From: Erythrobacter sp. UBA1916
GTDB taxonomy: Bacteria; Pseudomonadota; Alphaproteobacteria; Sphingomonadales; Sphingomonadaceae
Assembly (NCBI GenBank): GCA_002337385.1
Contig: DDFY01000011.1
Coordinates: forward strand, 1 to 64,000
Direction: 5' to 3'
Length of the DNA: 64,000 bases
The notes under the pieces were generated by a model, which was not told the origin of the DNA, did not search any database, and saw only the letters and a program-made list of their open reading frames with translations. Every line of letters starts with the position of its first letter. The first letter of the stretch is position 1. The translations under genes were made by a program, and so were the position numbers. Positions 9,833 to 20,100 of the stretch are shown piece by piece.

Positions 9833-11026
9833 TCAAGCCGAAGCTGCTGCCACCTCTTTGGCATCGAGCAGGCGCACCGCCTGCAATCCAATCAGCGCGG
9901 CAAGCCCGATCATCGCCGCTCCCGCATACCACGGCACATCCATGCCCAGCGCGAACAGCGCGCCAAAAGCTGGCGGGGCCAGAATACGTCCGATCGCGTT
10001 GGAGGCCATCAACAGCCCCATCGTGCTGCCCTGCCGCTCGGGCGGAGTGTTGCGGCTGAGCAGAGCGCCCGCTGATGGAAACGCCAGGCTATGCCCGGTC
10101 ATCAACAGGCCCATCAGGGCCACCCCAGTAAAGGGTGTACGGATAATCGGCTGCAACACCATCGCCAACACGAGGCAGGCAAGCCCGATCAATATCACCC
10201 GCGCCTCGCCAAAGCGGGCCACCAGCGGACCGATCAACACCAGCTGCGCAAACAGCCCGCCGCCGCCGATCGCAAGGAACGCCCAACCCAGGTCCTTTGC
10301 GCTCCACCCGAAATTGGCCTCGCTCCACAGGCCATAGATCGCCTCCATTGAGGCGAAGGCGGCAATGCCAAAGAACGAGATCACGAACAGGCGCGAAAGC
10401 AACGGCTCGGACGAAACGAAAGCGAAAGCCTCCGAGTATTTCGGCAGTGGCCTGCCCTTCCCGCCTGGCTCAACCGCATCGCGCAGCACAAGGAAGCACC
10501 AGATACTGGCCGCAATCGACAGCGCCCCTGCAATCAGGATCGGGACATGGAAGCTCTGCGCGGCCACTTCCTCGCCCGCGAACAGACCACCCAGCACCGG
10601 CCCAAACGCAAAGCCGAGCGAAAAAGCCGCCCCGAAGTAGCCCATGGTCTTGGCCCGTCGCTCGGGCGTGGAAACATCGGCGATGAAGCCCTGGGCGACA
10701 CTGAGCGTGCCCGAAAAGAACCCACTGACGATGCGAATGGCCACGGCCACCCATAGGTTCGGTGCGAAGGCAAAGGCGATATAGGTGAGCCCGGCAACGA
10801 AGGTGGTGACGTAGAACACCTTGCGCCGCCCCCAGCTATCAGACTGGCGGCCCCAGAAAATCTCGCCGAACACGTTGCCGAACGAATAGGCCGCGAACAG
10901 CAGCGCGATCTCGAACGAGCTGGCTGCGAACACCTGCCCATAGAACGGCAGCAGCGGCAGGATCAGGCTGAACCCGGCGATGTTGATGAACACCGCCACC
11001 AGCAAGGGAGGAAGGCGCTTATCCAT
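9833..11026 (-). CDS. MFS transporter, DHA1 (TetA-like) family
   Basis: A 397-residue inner-membrane transporter of the major facilitator superfamily with about 12 hydrophobic segments. The A-like motif after helix 2 is visible as GEIFWGRQSDSWGRRKVFY, and a helix-5 region reads GFAFGPVLGGL, both typical of proton-coupled drug:H+ antiporters of the 12-helix DHA1 type. Such proteins export drugs or metabolites; the substrate cannot be told from sequence, and tetracycline resistance should not be assumed. It is transcribed alone, between the secreted methyltransferase gene and secA. The 99 bases upstream (11027-11125) hold no recognisable gene. Confidence 0.88.
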   Translation of the reverse strand: MDKRLPPLLVAVFINIAGFSLILPLLPFYGQVFAASSFEIALLFAAYSFGNVFGEIFWGRQSDSWGRRKVFYVTTFVAGLTYIAFAFAPNLWVAVAIRIVSGFFSGTLSVAQGFIADVSTPERRAKTMGYFGAAFSLGFAFGPVLGGLFAGEEVAAQSFHVPILIAGALSIAASIWCFLVLRDAVEPGGKGRPLPKYSEAFAFVSSEPLLSRLFVISFFGIAAFASMEAIYGLWSEANFGWSAKDLGWAFLAIGGGGLFAQLVLIGPLVARFGEARVILIGLACLVLAMVLQPIIRTPFTGVALMGLLMTGHSLAFPSAGALLSRNTPPERQGSTMGLLMASNAIGRILAPPAFGALFALGMDVPWYAGAAMIGLAALIGLQAVRLLDAKEVAAASA

Positions 11027-11125
11027 GATAACGCGCCTTACCCGGCCCAGAAATTCGCATTGCCCTCTCCTCCATTGTGGAGGTGTTATTAACGGGCGTT
11101 ACGGTTCACACAAGAGGCCAGCGGC

Positions 11126-13873
11126 CTAAACCGCACCGTGGCAGTGCTTGTACTTACTGCCCGAGCCACACGGGCAAGGCGCATTGCGGTTAACGTTCTG
11201 GTCCTTGTACGGATCGTTTGTCTCGGCCCCACCCGGCCCAACACCCGCTACCGGAGACCCGGCCAGCGAACCGAACAGCGGTGCAAATCGTGCCGAGCCG
11301 TCGCCATCGTTAGAATTGTCTTCGCCCGAAAGCGGGTCGATGTGGCCGGTGAGGAAATCGGGCAATTCGGGCAGCGGCGCCTGCTGGGCAGGCTGCGCCA
11401 CACGGAACTGCGCGGTCAGCAGTACGCGCGTCACATCCTCGCGCAGCGAATCGAGCATGTTCTCGAACAGGCCGAAAGCTTCCTGCTTATACTCGTTGAT
11501 CGGCGTCTTCTGGGCATAGGCACGCAGGAACACCACCTGCCGCAGCGCATCGAGCGTGGCGAGGTGCTCTTTCCAGTGATTGTCGAGCCGTTCGAGCAGG
11601 ATGCCCTTCTCGTTGGCATGCCACACGTCCGCTTCGAACTGCGCCACGCGCCCGGCGAGCTTCTCCTCGGCCATCGCCTGCAGCCGTTCCTCGATCAGTT
11701 CGGGGTCGACCTGTTCTTCCTCAAGCCAGTCGTCGAACGGCGGCGTTTCGCCCATCACGTCCTCGACCTTGGCCTTGAGCGATTCCACGTCCCACTGCTC
11801 AGGATAGGAGCCGGGCGGGCAACTCGCCGTCACGATTGCGTTGATCGCATCGCGGCGCATCTCCTCGACCACGTCATCGACCTTCTCGGAGTCCATGATT
11901 TCGGCGCGCTGTTCGTAAACCACGGTGCGCTGGTCGTTCATCACGTCGTCGTATTCCACGACCTGCTTGCGCATCTCATAGTTGCGCGCCTCGACCTTCT
12001 TCTGGGCGGTCTCGATAGCCTTGGACAGCCACTTCGAGCCAATCGCCTCGCCGTCTTCGAGGTTCGAATTCATCATCTTGGAGAACAGGGTGTCCGGCCC
12101 GAAGATGCGCAGCAGATCGTCTTCTAGACAGAGGTAGAAGCGCGACAGACCCGGGTCACCCTGACGGCCCGAACGGCCGCGGAGCTGGTTGTCGATGCGG
12201 CGGCTTTCATGGCGCTCCGTTCCGAGCACGAACAGGCCGCCGGCCTCCAGCACGCGGGCCTTTTCGACCGCGATCTCTTCCTTGATGCGGGCAATGGCGG
12301 CGTCCTTCTCGGGACCGTCTTCCATCTCGCTCAGTTCATCGCCGATGCGGAAATCGAGGTTGCCGCCGAGCTGAATATCGGTGCCGCGCCCGGCCATGTT
12401 GGTAGCGATGGTAACGGAGCCGAAACGGCCCGCCTGTGCCACGATATGGGCTTCGCGCTCGTGCATGCGGGCGTTCAGCACATTGTGCTTCACGCCTTCC
12501 TTGTCGAGGAACTGGCTGAGCAGTTCGCTCTTCTCGATCGAGACGGTGCCGACCAGCACCGGCTGACCGATTTCCTGCTTCTCCTTGATCGCCTTGGCGA
12601 TGGCAGCAAACTTGTCGAGCGTGTTCTTGTAGAACTGGTCTTCCTCGTCGATGCGCGCGATCGGCAGGTTGGTCGGGATCTCGGCCACGTCGAGCTTGTA
12701 GATGTCGTAGAACTCGGACGCCTCGGTGGCGGCGGTGCCGGTCATGCCCGAAAGCTTGGGGTACATGCGGAAGTAATTCTGGAAGGTGATCGAGGCCATG
12801 GTCTGGTTCTCGGGCTGGATCTCCACGCCCTCTTTCGCCTCGACCGCCTGATGCAGGCCGTTCGACCAGCGGCGACCGTCCATCATGCGCCCGGTGAACT
12901 CGTCAATGATGATGACCTTGTCGTCCTTGACGATGTAGTCGGTGTCCTTCTTGAACAGCTTCACCGCCCGCAGGCTCTGGTCGAGATGGTGGACGACCTG
13001 TGTGTTCTCAATATCGTAGAGATTGTCAGTCGCGAGCAATCCGGCAGCGAACAGGCGCTGCTCCATGGTTTCGACGCCGTCCTCAGTCAGATGGACGTTC
13101 CGAGACTTCTCGTCGGTCTCGTAATACTCCTCCTCCAGCTCCTTCACCACCGCATCGATGGACATGTAGAGCTCGGACTTGTCCTCGGTCTGGCCGGAGA
13201 TGATCAGCGGGGTACGCGCCTCGTCGATCAGGATGGAATCGACCTCGTCGACAATGGCGAAATTGAAGGGCCGCTGCACCATCTGGTTGCGCGAATGCTT
13301 CATGTTGTCGCGCAGGTAATCGAACCCAAGCTCGTTGTTGGTCGAGTAGGTGATATCGGCGGCATAGGCTTCGCGTCGGGCGGGCTCGGGCAGGTTGGGC
13401 ACGATCACGCCAACGGTGAGGCCGAGGAAGCTGTAGAGCCGGCCCATCTCCTCCGCATCGCGCCGAGCAAGGTATTCGTTCACGGTAACAACGTGGACAC
13501 CCTTGCCCTCGATCGCATTGAGATAGACGGCCAGCGTCGCCATCAGCGTCTTGCCTTCGCCGGTCTTCATCTCGGCGATCTGTCCGCGGTGAAGCACGAT
13601 GCCGCCGATCAGCTGCACATCGAAGTGGCGCATCCCGTAAACGCGCTTCGAAGCCTCGCGAACGGTGGCGAAGGCCTCTGGCATCAGGTCGTCGAGAGAC
13701 TGACCTTCTTCGATTTTCTGGCGGAACTTGGCCGTTTGCGCGCGCAATTCGTCGTCGGAGAAGTCCGCGATCTGCTCTTCCAGGCCGTTGATCCGGGCCA
13801 CGATTTTCTCAAGCGACTTGATGTACCGGTCGTTGGAAGAGCCGAACAGGGATTTGGCGATAGACTGCCACAT
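11126..13873 (-). CDS. secA: Protein translocase ATPase SecA
   Basis: A 915-residue SecA, the ATPase motor that drives unfolded preproteins through SecYEG. In order it shows the DEAD-like nucleotide-binding domain 1 with Walker A MKTGEGKTLMA and Walker B IVDEVDSILIDEA, the preprotein cross-linking domain, nucleotide-binding domain 2 with NMAGRGTDIQLGGN and QLRGRSGRQGDPG, the helical scaffold and wing domains, and a C-terminal zinc-binding tail APCPCGSGSKYKHCHG that contacts SecB and phospholipid. Length and all landmarks fit the proteobacterial protein. It is the only sec gene here; many exported proteins in this window would depend on it. Confidence 0.98.
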   Translation of the reverse strand: MWQSIAKSLFGSSNDRYIKSLEKIVARINGLEEQIADFSDDELRAQTAKFRQKIEEGQSLDDLMPEAFATVREASKRVYGMRHFDVQLIGGIVLHRGQIAEMKTGEGKTLMATLAVYLNAIEGKGVHVVTVNEYLARRDAEEMGRLYSFLGLTVGVIVPNLPEPARREAYAADITYSTNNELGFDYLRDNMKHSRNQMVQRPFNFAIVDEVDSILIDEARTPLIISGQTEDKSELYMSIDAVVKELEEEYYETDEKSRNVHLTEDGVETMEQRLFAAGLLATDNLYDIENTQVVHHLDQSLRAVKLFKKDTDYIVKDDKVIIIDEFTGRMMDGRRWSNGLHQAVEAKEGVEIQPENQTMASITFQNYFRMYPKLSGMTGTAATEASEFYDIYKLDVAEIPTNLPIARIDEEDQFYKNTLDKFAAIAKAIKEKQEIGQPVLVGTVSIEKSELLSQFLDKEGVKHNVLNARMHEREAHIVAQAGRFGSVTIATNMAGRGTDIQLGGNLDFRIGDELSEMEDGPEKDAAIARIKEEIAVEKARVLEAGGLFVLGTERHESRRIDNQLRGRSGRQGDPGLSRFYLCLEDDLLRIFGPDTLFSKMMNSNLEDGEAIGSKWLSKAIETAQKKVEARNYEMRKQVVEYDDVMNDQRTVVYEQRAEIMDSEKVDDVVEEMRRDAINAIVTASCPPGSYPEQWDVESLKAKVEDVMGETPPFDDWLEEEQVDPELIEERLQAMAEEKLAGRVAQFEADVWHANEKGILLERLDNHWKEHLATLDALRQVVFLRAYAQKTPINEYKQEAFGLFENMLDSLREDVTRVLLTAQFRVAQPAQQAPLPELPDFLTGHIDPLSGEDNSNDGDGSARFAPLFGSLAGSPVAGVGPGGAETNDPYKDQNVNRNAPCPCGSGSKYKHCHGAV

Positions 13874-13972
13874 GGGGTGGATTCCTGACTATGAATATGA
13901 ACAGGCCGCGCAGGGTGCTCCGCGGCGAATAAACTGGCGTTTGGAAGGCGCGCAAGGAAACGCGCGCGGGCG

Positions 13973-14233
13973 CTATTCTAGCGCGCGGTCAACCCGAAGC
14001 TGGACCGTGGGGCTCCACACGACGACCGGACGCTCGCCACAAGGGCCGCGCGTTGGAGCGCTGGTGGCCCGGCCAACCGAGAGTTCGAGCGGAACGGCAA
14101 CGATCGTCGAACAGTCGCCGCTATCTGCCGCCTGCGCCATCGAGACCACATCCGCTTCCACCGCACGCGCAGGCTCTGCGACAAGCGCAAAGCCTGAAAT
14201 AACAGCAAGCAGGGTCAAAAGACGACGAAACAT
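13973..14233 (-). CDS. Small exported protein of unknown function
   Basis: An 86-residue protein with a signal peptide (MFRRLLTLLAVISGFALVAEPARA) and a short mature part of about 60 residues containing two cysteines (GDCSTI and GPCGERP) that could form a disulfide in the periplasm. I do not recognise a family. The ATG at 14233 is directly preceded by GTG at 14236; either could start translation and no strong Shine-Dalgarno separates them. It lies 33 bases downstream of the TonB-C-like gene on the same strand, so the two may be co-transcribed. It could be a lineage-specific envelope protein; coding status is supported mainly by the signal peptide. Confidence 0.55.
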   Translation of the reverse strand: MFRRLLTLLAVISGFALVAEPARAVEADVVSMAQAADSGDCSTIVAVPLELSVGRATSAPTRGPCGERPVVVWSPTVQLRVDRALE

Positions 14234-14266
14234 CACTGGCCCAGATAGCGATTGTTCAGGCGAAGT

Positions 14267-14680
14267 CTATCCCGGAGTGCGCTCATACGCCCACCCTGGC
14301 GGCGCATCCGGTTGGTCCAACGTCCAGATGTGGCGATAGGGATAGGTACGAAGGCTATGCTGCCCGCCACTATTGCTGGCGGGCTCGAAGCTCGCGTTAC
14401 GGATGAGCTGCTTGCAGGTCCAATTGTCCAGTATCTCATGACCCGAGCTGCTCTCAAGAGAGCAAGATACGACCCGGCCGTCGCTATTGATCGTGAGCCT
14501 CACCGACACTTCCCCTTCCAATCCGAGGTGACGCGCATGTCGAGAATAGCCGACAATCCAGCTCTCGGGATCGGTGAGGGGCACAGGAGCGGATGCGGCA
14601 TCACTTTTTTCCGCCGGCGGTGCGATCTGGCTTTCTTGCGATACCGAGCCTAGGGCCAGCAGGATGATGCTTGAGATCAT
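14267..14680 (-). CDS. Small secreted protein with TonB C-terminal-like domain
   Basis: A 137-residue protein with a short hydrophobic export signal (MISSIILLALGSVSQ) followed by a proline/alanine-rich linker and a TonB_C-like domain. The domain shows the usual pattern YSRHARHLGLEGEVSVRLTINSDGRV, then a cysteine-bracketed segment and LIRNASFEPA. True TonB proteins have an N-terminal anchor, a long periplasmic spacer and transduce energy to outer-membrane receptors; this one is too short to span the periplasm and has no ExbBD neighbours, so it is better read as a TonB_C-domain protein of unknown role. Two cysteines (CSLESSSGHEILDNWTC) may pair. It is divergent from argJ. Confidence 0.7.
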   Translation of the reverse strand: MISSIILLALGSVSQESQIAPPAEKSDAASAPVPLTDPESWIVGYSRHARHLGLEGEVSVRLTINSDGRVVSCSLESSSGHEILDNWTCKQLIRNASFEPASNSGGQHSLRTYPYRHIWTLDQPDAPPGWAYERTPG

Positions 14681-14721
14681 GGCATGGTCTTAAGGTCGCT
14701 CACTTTATCGCAGGTTAATTG

Positions 14722-15948
14722 ATGGACATCGCCACCTCCCCGCTCGCCAAACCCTTCCCCGCCATGGAGCCGGTCGCCGGCGTGACGCTGCGCGTTGCGC
14801 GTGCGCAGTACAAGACGTGGGACCGCTGCGACCTCACCTTTGCTGAACTCGCTGAAGGCACCTCGGTTGCGGGCGTGTTCACGCGCAATGTCTGCTGTTC
14901 TTCGGAAGTCGAGCTAGGCCGGGAGCAGGTAAAGCTCGGCCACGCGAGGGCGCTGATCGTCAACGCGGGCAATTCGAACGCCTTTACCGGCTATCGCGGG
15001 CGCGAGGCGGTCGAGCAGATCATGGCCCAGGTCGCCGCCCATCTCGGCTGCGAGCCTGCCGAGGTACTGGTCTCCTCCACTGGTGTGATCGGCGTGCCGC
15101 TGCCCAAGGACAAGGCCGAAGCAGGCGTGGCGGCCGCGCTCAGCGCCGATCCCTGCACCTTCGAGGACGCCACCAACACCATCGGCACCACCGACACCTT
15201 CGCCAAGGGCGCCAGCGCCACCGCTATGATCGGCGACACGAAGGTGACGATTAACGGGATCATCAAGGGCTCGGGCATGATCGCGCCCGATATGGCGACC
15301 ATGCTCGGCTACATTTTCACCGATGCGGCGGTCGAGCCTGCGTTCCTGCAAGCCTGCCTCAGCGCGGCGAGCGACGCGACCTTTAACTGCATCACCGTCG
15401 ACAGCGACACCTCGACCAGCGACACCGTGCTCGCCTTCGCCACCGGCAAGGCGGGCCATGCTCCGCTCACCAGCGTCGAGGACGCAGGCGCAGACGCCTT
15501 TGCCGCGGCGTTGCACGATGTCTGCCGCCAGCTTGCCCAACTCGTGGTGCGGGATGGCGAAGGTGCCAGCAAGTTTATCGCGGTGAGTGTTCAGGGCGCG
15601 GCCTCGGACGAAAGCGCGCGCAAGGTCGGCCTCGCCATCGCGAACTCTCCGCTTGTGAAGACGGCCATTGCGGGCGGCGATGCCAACTGGGGCCGCGTGG
15701 TGATGGCGGTCGGAAAGGCGGGCGAACCGGCGGACCGCGACAAGCTCGGCATTGCCTTTGGCGGGGTCTGGGCTGCGAAGGACGGCCTGCCGTTGGCCGA
15801 TTATGACGAAACACCCGTCGCCAAGCATCTGGCGGGCGATGAGGTCGATCTCACCGTCGATCTTGGCCTTGGCGACGGCCAAGCCACGGTCTGGACCTGC
15901 GATCTCACCCACGGTTACATCTCGATCAACGCCGACTATCGCTCCTGA
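14722..15948 (+). CDS. argJ: Bifunctional ornithine acetyltransferase / N-acetylglutamate synthase
   Basis: A 408-residue ArgJ, which recycles acetyl groups between N-acetylornithine and glutamate and, in bifunctional forms, makes N-acetylglutamate from acetyl-CoA. The precursor cleaves itself into alpha and beta chains before a conserved threonine, visible here in KGSGMIAPDMATMLGY; other family blocks are NAGNSNAFTG near residue 76 and GGDANWGRVVMAVGKAG. The ATG at 14722 is used; a TTG sits immediately before it. Cytoplasmic, arginine biosynthesis. Its stop and the start of the downstream phosphatase are 1 base apart, indicating an operon. Confidence 0.97.
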   Translation: MDIATSPLAKPFPAMEPVAGVTLRVARAQYKTWDRCDLTFAELAEGTSVAGVFTRNVCCSSEVELGREQVKLGHARALIVNAGNSNAFTGYRGREAVEQIMAQVAAHLGCEPAEVLVSSTGVIGVPLPKDKAEAGVAAALSADPCTFEDATNTIGTTDTFAKGASATAMIGDTKVTINGIIKGSGMIAPDMATMLGYIFTDAAVEPAFLQACLSAASDATFNCITVDSDTSTSDTVLAFATGKAGHAPLTSVEDAGADAFAAALHDVCRQLAQLVVRDGEGASKFIAVSVQGAASDESARKVGLAIANSPLVKTAIAGGDANWGRVVMAVGKAGEPADRDKLGIAFGGVWAAKDGLPLADYDETPVAKHLAGDEVDLTVDLGLGDGQATVWTCDLTHGYISINADYRS

Positions 15949-15949
15949 A

Positions 15950-16771
15950 ATGACCTCCGCGAGCGAGATCGAGAGCTTTCACCGCGAAGTCGAAATGCTT
16001 TTGCGGCGGGTGACAGAGCGCGCAATTCTCCCGCGCTTCCGCAATCTGCAAGCCAGTGAAATAGAGGACAAGGGCGGCAACGACCCGGTGACCGTGGCCG
16101 ATCGCGAGGCCGAAGCGATGCTTGCCGAGGGTCTGGCGAAGATCCTGCCGGGCCTCGGCGTGGTTGGCGAGGAAGCAGCCCATGCCGATCCCGCTGTACT
16201 CGAACGGCTCAAAGGCGATTGCTGGATTATCGATCCCGTCGACGGCACACGCAATTTTGCGGCCGGAAAGCCGCCCTTCGGCATTCTGCTGGCCATGGCA
16301 TCGGGCGGCGAAGCGCACACCGGCTGGATTTTCGATTGTCTCACCGGCAGGCTCTGCGTCGCGCACAAGGGCAAGGGAGCCTTTGTGAACGGCGAAAGGG
16401 TGAAAGCAGCCCCTACCGGCGAAGATCAGCCGGTCGCCGCAATCTCACTGCTGTTCATGGATGAGACCAAACGCGAGACTATGGCGGCGCATATCGCCCC
16501 GCACTACCGCCTGGTCGACATCCCCTATTGCGCCGCCGAGCAATATCCGCGCCTTGCGCTCGGCACCAACGATGTGTCGATCTTCGAACGCACACTCGCC
16601 TGGGACCATGCCGCTGGCGTGCTGTGGCTCAACGAAGCAGGTGGCAAGGCCGCACGGCCCGATGGCTCTACCTACCGCGTTGATGAATGGGACCGAAAGG
16701 GCCTGATCGGCGCCGCATCCCCCGAGCTTTGGCAGGACATGGCAGAGCGGCTCACCGCCCTGCCCGCCTAA
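15950..16771 (+). CDS. Inositol monophosphatase family phosphatase
   Basis: A 273-residue metal-dependent phosphatase of the IMPase/CysQ/HisN superfamily. The three signatures are clear: VVGEEAA for the first metal ligand, WIIDPVDGTRNF (the DPxDGT motif) and LAWDHAAGVLWLNEAGG near the C-terminus. Members dephosphorylate inositol phosphate, PAP or histidinol phosphate, and sequence alone does not settle which. The HisN-type histidinol phosphatase is plausible in alphaproteobacteria, and the neighbour is an amino-acid biosynthesis gene, but that is inference only. It is translationally close to argJ (start 1 base after the argJ stop) and converges on trxA with a 10-base gap. Confidence 0.9.
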   Translation: MTSASEIESFHREVEMLLRRVTERAILPRFRNLQASEIEDKGGNDPVTVADREAEAMLAEGLAKILPGLGVVGEEAAHADPAVLERLKGDCWIIDPVDGTRNFAAGKPPFGILLAMASGGEAHTGWIFDCLTGRLCVAHKGKGAFVNGERVKAAPTGEDQPVAAISLLFMDETKRETMAAHIAPHYRLVDIPYCAAEQYPRLALGTNDVSIFERTLAWDHAAGVLWLNEAGGKAARPDGSTYRVDEWDRKGLIGAASPELWQDMAERLTALPA

Positions 16772-16781
16772 ACCTTACCGA

Positions 16782-17102
16782 TCAGAGGTTGTCTTCAAGC
16801 CAGGTCTTGAGCGCGTTCTTGGGCGCTGCGCCCATCTGGTGCGCCACAACCTTGCCGCCCGAGAACAGCGCCAGGAACGGGATCGACTGAACGCCCATCT
16901 GGCCGGGAATGTCCGGGTTCTCCATGATGTCCATCTTCACGATGTCCACCTTGCCTTCCAGCTCGTCCGAAATCTCTTCGAGCGCCGGGGCGATCATCTT
17001 GCACGGGCCGCACCAGTCGGCCCAGAAGTCCACCAGCACGGGCTTGTCGGCCTCGAGCACGTCGGACTGGAAGCTGGCGTCGGTTACTGCTTTGGTTGCC
17101 AT
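16782..17102 (-). CDS. trxA: Thioredoxin
   Basis: A 106-residue thioredoxin with the active site WADWCGPCK (C31 and C34) and the conserved cis-proline segment GVQSIPFLALF. It reduces cytoplasmic protein disulfides, supplying electrons to ribonucleotide reductase, peroxiredoxins and others. No signal peptide. It lies at the end of the divL-tsaE-amgK-murU-addB-addA series, in the position it often takes beside addA in alphaproteobacteria, with a 71-base gap from addA that could hold its own promoter. Confidence 0.97.
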   Translation of the reverse strand: MATKAVTDASFQSDVLEADKPVLVDFWADWCGPCKMIAPALEEISDELEGKVDIVKMDIMENPDIPGQMGVQSIPFLALFSGGKVVAHQMGAAPKNALKTWLEDNL

Positions 17103-17173
17103 CGGAAAATCTCCTTGTCTGTCGTGCTATCTAGTCATTGCCTGTGGCGGGACAATATGCGCGGACAATAGGT

Positions 17174-20100
17174 TTAGTCGCTGTCCGCAAAGCCGGGCTT
17201 GTGCGCTGCGAGCACCGCTTGGGGCAAGGCGATCAGGCGCGGAACCTGTGTATAGAGCACCGCAGCCTCCACCAAGCGCCCCGGATAGATCACCTCCAGC
17301 GCCGCGACATAGGCCGCCATCTGCGCCAATGTGGACGTCGGCACCTCGGCCAGCCCTGCGGGAGGACGGCGCGCGGTCTTGAAATCGGCGACAACGATCC
17401 TCTCAGGCGTCACCAGCAGCCGGTCAACCGTGCCCGCGACCACCTCGCTCCCCACCACGGCGGCGAGCGGCACTTCGGCCAGCGCATCGGGGCCGAACAG
17501 ATCGCGCCAATCCGGCTCGGCCAGAACGGCGAGCGCCCGGTCGAGCATTTCCTCGCGCTCGGCCTCGGCAAGATCGCTGCCATGGCGCGCCAGCCAAGCC
17601 CGTCCACCTGCAGGCCGCATATCCACGGGCACATCGGGCAGGCGTTCGAGCAGCGCGTGGATCAGCACCCCGCGCCTTGCCGCAATCGCCGCCTGCGCCA
17701 CCGGCAGCGGCGGATCGGCCCCGCGCTCTTCGGTCGCGGCGGAACTGGGCGCGAGCGGACGCGGCGGACGCGGCTCTTCGCCAACCGGCGTGGTCGCCCA
17801 ACGTGGCGGCACTTCAAGGATCGGCAGCGCCTGCTGGCTGCGATGTGGAAAGTCGGGCGCGCGCTCACCGCGTTCGCTGCGGGCACCCCAGATGTCATCC
17901 TCGAGCGGATCGCTGGCGAACAGCGGAGCAAGGCGGGCATACCAACTGTCAGGCGCAGGCTCCTGCTCCCTCTTCCCGAGCGCGCCGCCGATGAACAGTG
18001 CCTCCTCGGCCCGCGTCATGGCGACGTACAGCAAGCGCCAGTGCTCTTCGCGCTCGGCGGTCTTGGCGGCATCGGCTGCCTCTGCGACCGGGCCCACGCG
18101 CTCGTCTTTGCCGAGCGGCAGCAGCGGGATGGTGCGCGTCGTGCCGCCACCGATGGGTTCCTCGGCCAGCTCAAGCCCGCTCGCCATACCCTTGTCGGGA
18201 TCGCCGCAGGCATCGGCGAGGATCACAATAGGCGCCTGCAAGCCCTTCGAGCCGTGCACCGTCATCACCCGCACGAAATCGCCGCCACCCTCAGCCTCGC
18301 GCTTCAATTCGCCCTCGCCTGCGTCGAACCAGCGGATGAAGCCCTGCAGGCTCGGCGTGTTGCTGGCGGCAAACTGGAACGCGGCGTTGAGCAGCTCGTC
18401 GATGGGGTCGGAGGCCTCGCTGCCAAGCCGCGCGAGCAGCTTGCGCCGCCCCTGCCACGGGCCAACCAGAATCCAGTGCAGCAACGCCTGCGGCACCTCG
18501 AAATCGGCGCGCGCGAGCAGGTCGAGCAACATGGTGCGCGCTGCCACCGCATCGGGGTGCGGATTGTCATAGACATGCCGCCACAGGCTCTTGCCGCTAT
18601 CACCGCGATAGCCGTGTTCGAGCAACTGTTCCTGGCTCCACCCGATCAGCGGGGAGACGAGCAGGTTCGCCAGTTGCAGGTCGTCGCTCGGCTGCGCGGC
18701 AAAGCGCAGCGCCGCCATCAGGTCCTGCACCGCCAGCGGCGCGGCAAGGCGAAGCCGGTCGACGCCCGCCACCGGCACACCCGCCGCATGCAGCCGCGCG
18801 ACGATCAGCCCGGCCAACTCGCGCCGCTTGCGCACCAGCACCATGAAATCGCCCGGCGTGGCATTGCGATGCCCGCCCTTGCTGAGCGCAAAGCCGCCGT
18901 TCCACATTTTGAGGATCGACTGCGCAATCTTGTCCGCCATGCGCCGCTCGGGCTCGGACACGCGCAGTTCGGGTCCGTCTTCCTCGTCGCTTTCGTCGAC
19001 CTTGCCCGGCACCGGCGCCCACAGCGTGACAAGGCCGGGGCGATGGTCGCCAACATGCGGTGCGGGGCGTTCGTCCAGTCCGAAGGCCGGGTGGCCGATG
19101 GCGTCGATCGCCTCGTCAACGAAGCTCAGGACATGCTGCGAGGTGCGGTAGGAGCGACCGAGGTCGAGGTCCTGCAACTCGCGCCAGTGCAGTTTCTCGC
19201 GCAGCTGCCCCGCATTGGCGACACGCTGGCGCAGCTTTTCGGCATAGTCATCGCGCTTGGAGAGGAAGTTGTCGGGGCTGGTGCCCTGAAAGCCGAAAAT
19301 CGCCTGCTTGTAATCGCCGACCACGAAGATCGTGCGCTGGCGCTCACCCGCAGCGCCGATGCCGGCGAAGAAGTCGTCCGTCAGCGCGTCGATGATCGCC
19401 CACTGGCTGGCATTGGTATCCTGCGCCTCGTCGACGAGGATGTGGTCGAACTGCCGGTCAAGCTTGTAGCGGATCCACTCGCCCTGCCCCGGATCGGCCA
19501 GCAGCACGGCGGCGCGGCGAATGAGGTCATCGAAATCGACCAGCCCCTCGCGCAGTTTCGCCTCGTCCCAGGCCAGCGCATAACGCCGCCCGAGTTCAAG
19601 CGCGGGTGTCAGCACCTCGACCAGTTCCAGTAAAGCCGCCTGCTGGCGCACCTTGTCGAGCCATGCGAGCGCATCGACCGCGATCATCTCCACCGCAGGA
19701 TCGGCCTTCACCAGATTGTTCTGGTATTTGAGCATGCCCTTGTCGTTGAACAGCTCGCCCATCAGTGCGCCGCTGGTGGCAAAGCGCTCCTCGGGCGAAC
19801 CGAGCAGCCATTCGCCGATGGCGGTTGAGAACTTCTGCCCGCTCGCCGCGCCCCAGCCATCGTAAGCCCACATGATCTGGCGCAGCAACTCGATCCCGGC
19901 GCTCCCATCGGCGCAGGCTCCGGCCAAGTCTGCAATACTGGTCTCTGCAGGCAGACCGACCAGATGCGACACCCGGCCGCGCAAGGGTGGTTGCCATGCA
20001 CCCGGTCCGAACCACGCCTCGCGCGCGGCGGCGCAGCGCATCAGCCACTTGCGCGCCTCCGCCGGGCCAAGCCGCACGCTCAACTCTTCCAGCGCAGCCA

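Noticed and set aside
17138..19633. Very long plus-strand frame inside addA (and others inside mfd, secA, addB, gor, topA)
   Set aside because: They are shadow frames of high-GC genes: low-complexity, arginine/alanine-rich, no motif, no ribosome site.
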